From Acarospora socialis (taxonomy: Eukaryota; Ascomycota; Lecanoromycetes; Acarosporales; Acarosporaceae), in the NCBI GenBank assembly GCA_025617375.2, contig JAMYGW020000006.1, positions 129,001-193,000 of the forward strand: a stretch of 64,000 bases of DNA. Direction: 5' to 3'. The position numbers and the translations under genes are program-made. Under the pieces are notes generated by a model. That model was not told the origin of the DNA, did not search any database, and saw only the letters and a list, made by a program, of their open reading frames with translations. Positions 21,405 through 32,215 of the stretch are shown here, piece after piece; positions within the stretch are counted from its first letter, which is position 1; every line of letters starts with the position of its first letter.

Positions 21405-24400
21405 CTATACGTACCCGTCGGAGTTCTCGGTCTCCTGCGTCATCTCCTCCGCCAATACCGATATCTGGCCTCGGTCCTGCAGTCGTGGCTGGGAACCCGG
21501 CAGTCAACGGAGGAAGTGCTCATTCACGAGAATCGAGCGTATGGACGGCGCCTTCGCCTAGTCAAGCCAGGAGATCCTCATCGCCGAGACTCCCACCCTT
21601 ACGTCCATTACCTCGGGGCAGTGCTTCATATCCTGCACTCGAGTCTCCTTCGGCGCACCAAAGGACGGATAGCAGTTTGTACTACACTGCCGCATGGGGA
21701 TCTCCGTATCAGCTTCCACCGGGCTCTAGGGGAGATAGAACTATTCATAGTCATCACTGGACAGCCAGCAGTGACCTTTCAGACGGCTCCCCATTACGCC
21801 GCTCAGACCTTACGCGCTCCCAGCTCCCGGCTCTTGCTCAATTCGGGGCTCAGACATCAGCAGAGGGTGGAAGAGGGTTACATTCATCCAGGTTCGGATC
21901 GCGCGAACGCACTGTTCTTTCTGCGCCAGCAGTAGAGCCAGGAAGATTCGACACTGTACGGGGCTTCACAGAAGCTTGGGTTCAACAGTATCTCTCGGGT
22001 CAGTCCAACTCGGAGCGTGGCAACTGGTGGAGTGACGAATCAGCAGGGAGTGCCAGTAACTCGCCGACCATAGACGCCAGTGGTGACCATTACGGGGGTG
22101 ATATCCCTTGGTTCGCGCTGGAAAGCCAGGAAGGTCGGGAGGGTTTGAAAACACCAACGCTGAGTAACTTCGTCCGGTCAAGAAACGGCGCGAAGTCTCG
22201 GAGTGAAAGACAAGGCCAAGAAGCTAGGCGACATCAGCCGAAAAACAGTACCGACACAATAAGGCCAACAGACTTCCACACCTTGTGCGCCGACCCGGTA
22301 GCAGAATCCAAGACTTCGCGTAACATGCTTGCTTCTAAGTTCACGGACTCACTCCCTGGCCCGGAGTCAAGCGGGCAACCGGAAAACGCATCACTTGATA
22401 AGCCTATTCCGCTTCCACCTTCGTTCGAGCGGACTGCCTCTGAAGCTCCGGCGGTGACAGCCGCACCGCGAACGCCAGATCTGTCAACCAACGATGAGCG
22501 GCCATCGCAGCCATCAGTAGGTTCAATTCAAAGACCTAAGAAGCGTGTTGTATGGCGCGGTAAAGCTTGCATTATCGCGCTTCCGGTAGATGACACAAGA
22601 GGTCAGGCAGATGGGAAGATTGTCTTACTGACGCATGCGGACGTTGAAGAACGTCTACGAGACTGGGAGGCCAAAGGGTATGACACGAGAGGATTCGCTC
22701 ATTCGAACTTAGGCGACAGCTTTTGCAGCTGCGAGGCGGGAGGACAGAGTAAGTCAATCTACCCCGATCCCGTAGAGATCAATCGGGAATGGGACTTGGG
22801 CTTATATCGGGTCAACATTCCTGATCGGCGAGAATGGGAGGCGTATGTCGAGTTCTTGAAAGAGGAGAAACTTCGCGCGCTTGGGGTTAGCTTCGGTGAC
22901 GATGACCTCAGCACAGGGAACCCACCTGTTCCAGTGGCCATGAGTCGTCAATCGTCCCGATACCCAAGTCTACCCTTATCTCCGCCTGTGCCTGGGTCAT
23001 CAGCCGCCAGTAACCATACTACGCATCATACAAACCCATTTTCGCCGGTATTCTTGCCCTCGACCAACACGAGCTCACAGGTTGGCTCTCATGCTTCGCC
23101 GAGTTCTCAGTGGGCTGGATACGGGAACCTGAACATGCCCAAGCAATCTATTGACTCACCGATTCAGTATCCTCGGCACCAACCAACACCGCCTAGTCAA
23201 GGCATTTGGTCGCCTCAAGCCTACCTGGGACCACCAAACGCACCACAGGGGGGATCGCCCGCGCTTTCCGGCGCTGACCAGAACTTAGGAGGTGTTCTAG
23301 CCCCGCGCTCTCTTTATGGCCCAGCAAGCAAACCGCAAAACCATGAACAGACACAGAGCCATAGCACGGCTTCAATGAACTATGGACACCAACAACTCAA
23401 CGCTCATCAAGCGCCACATCTTACGAAGGTGTCCGAGTACGATGAGGGCACCGAAAGCGGAATGACTTACAGAAGTCAGCCTGACATCATCAACCCAATA
23501 CCGAGAGGGCATCGGCATAATTTGAGCGAGACGCTACAGAAGGAGATAGACGAGGCTGAACATCATCTGGAAGAGTCGATTCGGCATCAACTGGAACAGG
23601 ACGAGCAACTGTCCCGTTCTAAGCTTGATTCAGCTTTCCCGAACGATGAGAATGGTTCCATCATACCCCAGAAAACCACTGAGAATGTCTTGACTGAACA
23701 GGATGCGAAACATCGCGAATCTGCCTTATCCGAGGGGCGCGTATCTGCCGATATGGACAATCTAAACCAATCTACTTCAGTCTCTAATACCTTGCAGGAG
23801 CCTCCCAGGTCCCAAAACCAATCCAGGCACCAGACAAAGTCATCGATGTCGAAACTCAACGTCGAAGCTAAAGAGTTCAAATTCGATCCTAAGACCTCTT
23901 TTGCGCCTGGTAACTTTTCGTTCGCAGAGAATCACTTTGCACCGAACCAGTCGGCCGGTCTGAGTCTAAGTCACCTCCAAGCTACCAATGGGGCCGGACA
24001 GACAAGGAACAATCTCTTTGGTGCGATCGATAGCAGCTTCAATGTCGCCGCCCCTGCGTTTACACCCTCCTATGCTACTTCGGCAAAGTTTCCAAGTGGG
24101 AACTTCAACTTTTCCTCTTCTGGACCCTTACTCAGGCCTGGCGCCCCTGGTTTTACTCCTAGTAATGGCAACCGAATTTTCAGTGGGGCAACTGATAGTG
24201 AGCAATCAGGCTCTGAGGAACGTGTCAATGTGACAAGTAAGATTTTTGGTAACTTGAATCTTGCTGATATTGTTAAACCCACAAAGAAGTCAAAAGCTAT
24301 TGCAATCATAAGACCGGTTGACCTTGGGAGCAAGAATGGAAGAGACGACGAGGGCCAGGAGGACGAGTCTGGGAGAATTACGCAAGGAGATGGCCGGCAA

Positions 24401-27400
24401 AAGAGATTACGGAGGGGTGACAGTGATGGCGATCAGATCCCTCAATTTGCGACCTCGTCTCTCCCTCTTACGGAGATGAGCCAGACTCAGTCACCCCATA
24501 GGGAGGAGCCAGCCAAGCTGACTGAGCATTCGGTGACCGGCAAAGAAAACCATGAGTCAGGTGAAGACCAAGATGCTAAACCACCGTTACCCTCGTCGTC
24601 GCCACCGGCTCATGGAGAGAAGAGCTGGGAACCATTCGAATTCAGCCGAAGAGATGAAGCCGAGAGTTTTAACATAGCTCGTCCCTTCTCACCATTCCGA
24701 GGCGAACTATCTGATCATGCAATACACGAAGATGGTGCTCTAGATACAAAGTCGAGACACTCTTCATCCCAATCGGAGCCGGAATCAATTACGGAAGAAA
24801 ACATCACCAAGGAAAGTCAAGATGCGGCAGATGTTGAGAAATCAGAAACAGATCATTCGGAAAGACCATCGCTATCTGCTACCGCCAAGTCCTTTGAATT
24901 CAGTGGCGAGAATAATTCATTTAATTTCAACTTTGGCGGAGACCTCGAACGCCCACTACCTGTGCAGACTGCTGATGGCATGGCCGATTCATGCTTTGCG
25001 AATAGCCCTTCGCCGCCCGTCCTTCAGATCACTGCTACGAGCAGTCCTGACTCAAACCAAGAAAACGTTCCGATAGCTAATTTACACGACATCCAGAATG
25101 ACGGGGCCTACCCCGACAGCGAAGGCTTGCACTATGCCTCACTCACTGAGCCCTCTTTCAACGAGATTGACGCCGTGATGAAGCATTTGAACGAGAACGA
25201 CTCGGATCTTGGTGTTGAGAGGACAGATGGGGCATGGACTAACCAAGAAGTCACTGGAAGCGCCAAACCAGGCGTTGCGGAGCACTCCCATGCCGCTAAG
25301 CTTATGCCTGGCGTGAATCTCCGAGGCGAGGCTGTTTCCCCCGGTATCAAAAGGTTTCAGCAACAGTACCAGCTCTCCCTTGGCGACAGTACCGACATAG
25401 AATTTCAGTCATGTCAGGGTAATTTCACGGCCTATGGACGTCCAGGCATGGCTATTGAATCACCAGTGCACCGGTTGAACAATGCGGCAGATGTTCCAAT
25501 CAGCGATTGGGATGATGCAATCTCGTCCACTGAAGATGTTAAACTTCAGCACCGGACGCGGTTTTTTGACAATCATGTAGATGACTTGGTCGGTGGATTG
25601 TTACAGCAGCGTCTTGAGCCGCTGGAACAGACCTTGGCCCTCATTCAAGAATCGTTGACGCAACTGACGACAGAACCTACGAACAGAAGAGATCGCAGAA
25701 GTGTGTCGGCTGAGGTTGAGCACAGTGATGCGGATGACGAAGACGATGATGAGGAGAATTATCAGGCACGAGCCAGGTCACCTCGGAAAGACAGACGTCT
25801 CGAGAAAATAAAGGCTTCCATACTTGAAGGTTTGGCCAATCAGCAAAAGTCGGCTTCAGCTGCTGCCTCCTCCGAAGTTCTGCAGGCTCTTTCGGAGCTT
25901 AAGCAGTCAATATCAGCGACTAATCCAGAAATACCACAAACCGACGCTCTCAAGTCCATCGTCGAAGATGCCATTGCACGACAACTGCGTGGTCGGTCGA
26001 ACCCGATCGCACAGAGCCATGAGGCAGCCAGCGCGGAGAAGTATCAACTGCAGATCTCCGGCCTGGAAAGCATGTTGAAGGTGGCCGAGACCCGTGCGGA
26101 TGACGAGCTCAGAGCTCGTAGAGCAGTCGAAGACACGCTTGCAGACACTCAGAGACTGCTGAGAATCGCCGAAGAGGAGAGTGCTCGCCAACAGGAGTCT
26201 GCAGAGGAAACCGAACGAAGCTTACAAGCTTTCCACGACGAACGGAAACAGGAGTTGATCCGAGCCGCGGTACTTGAAAGTACACAGGACAACCTCCAGA
26301 AGACAGCCTCTGATCTGGCAGCCAAGAACGCGGCCCTCGAAGGGACTCTTGATGAATACAGACTGTCACGCGACCAGTGGCGAGAGGATATTGATGAGGC
26401 AATGGAGGAGAACAAAGATCTCCGGCGAACGGTCAATGCCCTGAAAACTGAGATGGAGGAGAGCCTGCGTTCTCGTCAAAGTCTGCGTGAGAGATTCGAT
26501 AGGCTTCAAGAAGACATGACGGTGGCTGCCCAGGAGATTGCGCGAGATAAGGCAAGCTCAAGACGAAGGGAAGATGATCTTAAGGCACAGATTGAGCTTC
26601 TCCGCGCAAAGTTTCAGGCTGAAGTGCGAACAAGAGAAAAGCTGGAACTCGAGATTATGAGGTTAGAGGAGCAGGAAAAGGAGGCAGTTGGATTGCGAGT
26701 TGCTGCGGATGCCATGCAGAGAACAAACCAACGACTGGAAAGTGTGGTCGATACTCTGACACTGGAGAATGTCGAACACCAAAAGACTGCTGCAAGCCTT
26801 GAGCGCGAGCTTAGTGATGCCAGGGAAGCAGGTCGGATTGAAGTTCATCGAACCAAGGTGTCCATGAAGGCGGAGATCGAAGCGGCAAACAACCAAGTGA
26901 ATATCGTACGTGCCAACCTGGAATGTGATATTACAAACCTTCAGAAGCAGCTCGAGAACAGCAAGGCGGACGCAAACACGATCAAAGCGAGATATGAGCT
27001 CATGTTGCAGGAAGCTTCCGAGTCCCGAAATGACGCGCTGCGAGAAGTGGCGGAAGCCCGAGAAGCGGCTATGCAGGAGCACTATCGGTTCCATCAGCGA
27101 ACTCTAGAAGATCTGAAAGCACAACATGACCGGGCTCTGAATAATGCGCTGGAAGATAAGCAGCGATCTGAAACCAACTTGCATGAGCGTCTAAGTCTGT
27201 CCGACGCGAAGACCGAACACCTCCTCGACAAAGTCGCCCATTTGGAAGAGAAGCTTGAAATAGCCAAGTCAGCCGCCCACGCCGCCGCACAGGCAGCGCA
27301 GACTGCCAGGGGTAACTCTATACAACCGCCTTCGCGAACGACTTCGATCCCATCAACCGTAGCTCTCGGCTTGCCCGAGAAGATCTCCCCGCAAGCCCTC

Positions 27401-28249
27401 CGCGAGTCCATCCTAGTTCTACAGGAGCAACTGCACGAACGGGAAAGCCGTCTCGAGAAACTCGAGCAAGAACTTTCCGCCATCGACCCCGAGGCACCAA
27501 CCAAAGTCAAAGAGCGCGACGTCGAGATTTCCTGGCTCCGCGAACTGCTCGGCGTGCGGCTCGACGACCTAGGCGACATTATCGACACGCTCTCCCAACC
27601 CGAATACGACCGTGACGCCGTCCGTGACGCCGTCATCCGCCTCAAAGCCAACCTGCAAATGGAGCAACAGGAGAAAGAGCGCGCCCAAGCCGGCGGCGGT
27701 ACTGGTGCGCAAACGTTTCCGTCCCTAGCGAACATCACAAACTTAGCTTCCTCGCCACGAGCACTTCCCCTCGCTGCAGCCGCCGCCTGGGGCAACTGGC
27801 GGAAAAACAGGGATCCGTCGCCTTCGTTCGGGAATAGCACGGATGGAGGAGCGGGCATTGCCAGTCGGACCCCATCGAAAGCCTCGAGGTCATCGACACC
27901 CAGCTTCCTCTCCGGCCTCTTGACACCTCCAACCACCAATGTGCGGCGGACCCCACCAGGCACTGGCCCCGTTCCCTTAGCCAGGCAAGCTCCGTCGACG
28001 GCCAGACCGCTTCGAGCGCAGAGCCTCGCTTCACGCCCTACCTCTGCACTTAATAAGATGGAGAACGAAGCGGCGAAACCGCCATCAACACCGCCTCTAC
28101 TACGGAAGGACTCGTACGATCAGGACGCGGAGAGTGGGAGTGTTGGGGAAAACTATGACGACGATGCGAGTATGGTGGACGGGAAGCTGGAGGAGGAGGG
28201 ACTGCGTATGAGCGGCGACGAGCCGTTTGGACTGGATATACGTTCTTGA
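21405..28249 (+). CDS. Very large coiled-coil protein with disordered N-terminus, conserved fungal family of unknown role (5' end unresolved)
   Basis: One exon of about 2280 codons dominates this region. Its frame is open from a splice acceptor (CCATTTAG at 21397-21404). No ATG lies in frame until about residue 512, so a short 5' exon is missing; a GTACGT donor at 21342 is a candidate partner, but its frame has no ATG before a stop. Residues 1-370 are Ser/Pro/Arg-rich. A compact conserved segment begins KKRVVWRGKACIIALP near residue 378. Next comes a long Ser/Gln/Pro-rich stretch with several FxF/FNF repeats near 840-930 and 1170, loosely reminiscent of FG motifs. Residues about 1400-1965 are a near-continuous coiled coil rich in Glu, Arg, Gln and Ala. 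A final helical segment and a basic Ser/Pro tail follow. Such proteins are sometimes labelled myosin heavy chain-like, but there is no motor domain. A scaffold, polarity or nuclear-envelope role is only a guess. Confidence 0.85.
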
Positions 28250-29586
28250 TTTGGAGGGTTATTTTGTTGGGGATATGGATTTGTAGATGATGTGTTGGAG
28301 AGGGAAGATTGTTGTTCTTGATTGCGGTTTGGATATACCCCCCTCCTGCCATGTACCTACCTGCCACCATTCGTTCCTTGGTGGGTTGTGTTTTAATTTT
28401 CGGGTGAGCTTGGCTTTGGTTGGTTGTGGTATGTAGTATAGACTACATGTAGATTGGATACAGACTGTCACTCAATACAAGTTTGGACTTTAACAGGAAG
28501 AATGGCCTGGGTTCCTAAGGTACGGCGTGATTGTGAAGCATCCATAAAACAATCACAAAACGTGTAACCCCCAAACGGTATGACCTACTCGTACGCCTTG
28601 GTCCGTTGCAGTCCGTACCTTACTTCGCAGCATCTTCTTCAAAATCAACATCTTCTCCTCACCTCCCATGACAAAATGTAACCACCTAACCACCTTACCA
28701 TATATACCCCTTGTTTACCCCAATACTAACCCTAAACATCCACGCACTCGCACCTGCCCCCGCCCCCGCACCCATCTGTCCACCAACCCACCGCCCTCGC
28801 CCACCTCCAGCAAATCCACCCCACCCCACCCTGCCCTTTTCCAAGCACCCCTCACTCACAACGCCCCCATTCCTTCCCCTCGCTTCCCTTCCCCTTCGAA
28901 GTCGGAAGACATAAAGTCTCCACAATACGCGAAAACACCAAAACAGCACTCTAAACATTGATTACTCCATCACAGAAGAAAACCATTGAATCAGAATTTC
29001 GTGGAGAGTTACTCTGTATACTTAAGACGGATGTCTGGAAATTTCCATCATATGATACTGGCTTTTATGATTGTATAAATATGCAAGGGATTCTGGAACA
29101 TTGACATAGATGTGCGTGTGTGAATTTTGATACCTAGTTTGCTACGGCCCAAAGATGTTTTACTGCGGAGACATTATGTTCCTCCGACTTCGTTCCCGTC
29201 CCCTCTTCTCCCTCCTTCTCATTCTTATTCACCCCCCTCCGTACCCGTACCGCCTACTTCCTTCCGCACGATTATCTTACCTTACCCTATCCCCTCGAGG
29301 TGCCACGTAGAAGTTTACCTTACTTGACCTTTCCTTACCCTTCCAGAGAGAGAGATCTAAGGCTATCACGGTTCTAGAATATAAAGATGATGGTTCGGTG
29401 GTCGTTGAAAATAAAAGTGGGAGTAGGAGGAGGAGGGTGGTTGAGGGGTAGGGAGCGGGGGTCCCGAATGGGTGTTGGCTGTGGTTGTAGGGGGTTGTTG
29501 GGGGCGTCGATGCTCGAAGCGGACCGTCAACCGCGCACATACGTTCTACTTCCTGAGGAGCGCTCGGAGGATGGTGTAAACCTCCG

Positions 29587-29649
29587 ACCCTGACCCTGAC
29601 CCTGACCCTGACCCTGACCCTGACCCTGACCCTGACCCTGACCCTGACC
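29587..29649. repeat. Interstitial telomere-like hexamer array (ACCCTG)10
   Basis: Ten perfect tandem copies of ACCCTG plus a half copy are present. On the other strand this is (CAGGGT)n, the same cycle as TCAGGG, one base different from the fungal telomere unit TTAGGG. It lies about 330 nt beyond the EMC5 stop codon. The perfect copies suggest recent expansion. Confidence 0.95.
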
Positions 29650-29754
29650 ATTTAGACGGCAGATGCAAGTCACGTTGACCTGGAGAGCAACATGATATCT
29701 ATCGATTCATCCTCAACGGTAGCTTAGCTGCTTGCTCCAGCCAACCCCAGCTAG

Positions 29755-29787
29755 GGAATCGAGTCGAGTCGAGTCTAGTCGAGTCGT
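29755..29787. repeat. Pentameric GAGTC microsatellite
   Basis: Around six near-perfect units of (T/A)CGAG-type pentamer appear in a row (GAATCGAGTCGAGTCGAG then TCTAGTCGAGTC), about 105 nt from the hexamer array. Confidence 0.8.
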
Positions 29788-29976
29788 GGTGCGACCGGGG
29801 CAAACGCCTGTGCTTGTCCACATTGGCACAGTACGCCTCTTTTGTCTACCTCTACCCTGCTCTCTCGAGCGAAGATATACACCCCCACCCGGCTCATTCT
29901 CTCCCTGACCTCCACCAACGACACAAAACAACCCCGTTCCCATCACATCTCAGCCGTAGCCGCAGCTATAACTCCC

Positions 29977-30779
29977 CTACCGCCCCCCCACAACCCCATT
30001 CTCCCTTACCCAATCCGCGAATTCCCGTCGCTGGGCCTAGATCCAGACACGCAGAACGTCAGCATCGTCACCACAAGTCCCTGTCTCCTCTTTCTTTCCT
30101 TCACTACACGCCCCCAAGCCCCGCACTTCCCCTCCTCCTACTACCACCAACCCACAAACCCCCACCCCCAACCCTACACCCAAGAAATCCCAAAGAAAAA
30201 ACATACCCTAATATCCAAAAACCCCCTCCGCTCCTCAAACGCCTGGAACGGATTCCCCATCATCCCCACCCCCCCTTTCCCCACCATCCCTTCTATCCCT
30301 CTCCCCACAATCCCACCCTTCGCCTTCCCATCTCCCCTCCCTCTCCCCCCCTCCCCAGCCCCCCACCGTTCCAACCCCCCCGCCCAAACCGCCCACGCCA
30401 CAGGCCGCAATCCCTCCCCGCGCTTGCCGGCGCTGGAAAGCACGATGCCGAAGCACAGGACGAGGACGGAGAGGAGGGTTTCGAGGACGATGTCGAGGGG
30501 GAGGGTGTCTGTTGCTTGCGTGGAGGAGGAGGAGGTGGTGGTGGTGGTGGAAGGGGAGGAGGCGAGTGCCGAGGATGGGAGGGGATGGAGAGAGGAGGTG
30601 GTGGAGGAGTGTTCGTGGGCGGAGTAGGCGCTGTGGATTGGTTGGTTGGTTTAGTTGTGATTGGGAGATGGGGATTGGAGATGGGAGAGAGGAAGGGGGA
30701 GGAGAAGGGAAAGGGGGACGTACGCGTGGGCGAGGAGGATGGCGCCGATGGTTGTGAGGGTGCGGGAGAGGAGCGTCAT
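29977..30779 (-). CDS. EMC5: ER membrane protein complex subunit 5 (EMC5/MMgT family)
   Basis: Three exons (30779-30724, 30630-30207, 30036-29977) encode 179 residues. The first exon reads MTLLSRTLTTIGAILLAHA, the first membrane helix of Emc5. A short luminal segment AYSAHEHSS follows, then a Ser/Thr-rich stretch, then the second helix LPLDIVLETLLSVLVL near 62-77. The conserved tail begins NPFQAFEERRGFLDIR and is completed by the 20-codon last exon (AQRREFADWVRENG). The middle intron of 170 nt and the 93-nt first intron have good ends. EMC inserts tail-anchored and multipass proteins into the ER. The protein is longer than usual because of a Ser/Thr insert in the luminal loop and a Gly-rich insert of about 35 residues (GAGEGGRGRGDGKAKGG and on) before the tail. 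The coding strand is extremely C-rich, which hides the gene among opposite-strand low-complexity frames. Confidence 0.9.
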
Positions 30780-31409
30780 TGTGGTGGTTGTGGTACTGAG
30801 TATGATTATGGTTTGTGGACTGTCGGTGTTGGTGTTGGTTGATGCGCGAGGGGAGGGTCGGATACGGTGTTGTGGGCGTTTGTGGCGGTGGCGGTGGGTT
30901 CGATTGTTCTGCGTGGATCCTGAGGGTGGTACGCTTGAGTTGGACTCAAGCTTACAGTAGGTAGGGTATGCTGGATAGGGTATGAAGTTAGGTGAAGAGA
31001 GAGCTAGAGTTGGCGATACGGCCTGTTTGCGCAATATCGCGATTTCAGCAGTGACCATGATCGTTGCTTGTCACGTCTGTGATTTTGCTTGGTCTTATAT
31101 ATATACTTCGTACAGTGCAAAGCGCCATCTAACTAATAGTCAAGTATGGTGATGTTCGACTTTAGAATTATCTAACTACACTATCTAACCAGCAAGAGCG
31201 CGAAGAAACAATGGCATACGCTTTGCCCATATTACAAACTAGACGCCTCAGAATGCACACTGGGCCAAGGTGCTGCAAATGCTCATACACGATCAAGGCG
31301 CCAGAAGACGACAACGTTGAATCCTGTCGCGCCAGAATATTAAGCCCGAGTTCCTGGACAGCCAATTTCCATTTACCAAAGTCCTCCGATCTCTCTGAAG
31401 CCAGTTACC
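30780..31409. other. Intergenic region, no supported gene
   Basis: This 0.63 kb spacer between EMC5 (5' side) and the 3' end of the GPI-type gene has only short frames of no recognisable kind. Confidence 0.55.
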
Positions 31410-32215
31410 TTACAAGAGCGCAGCAAAGAGAGCTCCAGCAAAGCCAAGACCCAGGACGGTCTGACCGGCCTTGAAGGCAGCAGACGCGCCAGACTTGTTC
31501 GTGCTGGAGGCCGAGCTGCCGCCGGTGGTACCGCTCGCACCGGATCCACCTGAGGTCGCGGTGCCGCTGGAGCCGCCACTCGACATGCCACTGGACATGC
31601 TACCGGTAGCCGACGAGGTGGTGTTGGCGTTGACAATGGCAGTGCCGTTGGGACCGGCAACCGCTGTAACGGTCGAGTTGGCGGCGGAACTGACCCCTGT
31701 GGCGACGATGACGAGTGTGGTGCTGCTGTTCATGGCGCCAGCACCCACACCGCCAATGCTGCTCATGACGCTGGATGTGGGCCCGGCGGCCAGGTTGCTC
31801 GTGCTGCTCATCTCGCTGGTGGAGCCAGTGCCGGCCGTGCCAACGGGAGCGGGGATGCCGGGCGAGTTGGAGACGAAGGAGGCGGGAAGGGGTTGGGTTG
31901 TGACGGCGGATGCTAGTGATGTGGCGACGGACGGTTGAGACGTGATGACCGATGGCATGCCGGTAATGACGCCGCGAGAGTCGGTCTCGGTCGTGAAGGA
32001 GGTGAATGGGTTGTCCTGCGAATTCGTTAGTGATGATTTCTAGATGGTCGACAAGGCTAGCCGTGTTTCTTATGGAACCAATGTTGTAAGGACAGCCGCG
32101 AAATGGATGGACTTACAACTGAGGAGGAGGAGGTCACAGCTTGTGGTGCAGTTGTGGTACTCTGAGCCAGAGCAGCAGCCGCAAAGGGCACGGTGAGGAT
32201 GATGGAGGAGCGCAT
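31410..32215 (-). CDS. Ser/Thr/Gly/Ala-rich GPI-anchored-type cell-wall protein
   Basis: Two exons (32215-32117 and 32015-31410, 98-nt intron) give 234 residues. Residues 1-18 form a signal peptide (MRSSIILTVPFAAAALAQ). The mature part opens with STTTAPQAVTSSSSV and DNPFTSFTTETDSRG, then is almost wholly Ser, Thr, Ala, Gly and Val with a few NxT/NxS sites, as in heavily O-mannosylated wall proteins. The end has the layout of a GPI signal: small residues SGAS, a short polar spacer, then a hydrophobic tail VLGLGFAGALFAALL. There is no enzyme domain. The likely place is the plasma membrane or wall surface, with a structural or adhesion role. The frame opposite (31471-31938) is a shadow caused by its GC-rich third positions. 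Confidence 0.85.

Larger units (their letters stand above)
28250..29976. other. Compositionally biased intergenic tract with simple repeats
   Basis: Between the convergent coiled-coil and EMC5 genes the plus strand is strongly C/T-rich (about 28640-28910 and 29160-29330) with long C-A-C runs. It holds the telomere-like hexamer array and a short pentamer repeat. The open frames here are low-complexity Pro/His/Thr strings and are not believable genes. Confidence 0.6.

Noticed and set aside
21485-21487. GTG as start of the large coiled-coil protein
   Set aside because: Nuclear fungal genes start at ATG with rare exceptions, and the frame with similar composition continues upstream to a splice acceptor.
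27094-27963. 289-codon frame on the minus strand
   Set aside because: It lies opposite the coiled-coil gene, is rich in Ser/Arg from GC-rich third positions, and has no domain. It is a shadow frame.
29587-29649. Possible CRISPR array or chromosome end
   Set aside because: Units are contiguous hexamers with no spacers, in a eukaryote. Ordinary genes continue on both sides, so it is not a telomere.
29277-29651. Minus-strand frame coding a Val-Arg repeat
   Set aside because: It is only the translation of the (CAGGGT)n array joined to low-complexity sequence.
29814-30842. 342- and 261-codon plus-strand frames rich in Pro, His and Gly
   Set aside because: They are low-complexity frames opposite the EMC5 exons and introns. 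EMC5 explains the region better.
31471-31938. 155-codon plus-strand Pro/Val/Leu-rich frame
   Set aside because: Shadow of the GPI-type protein gene, whose signal peptide, intron and GPI tail are coherent.
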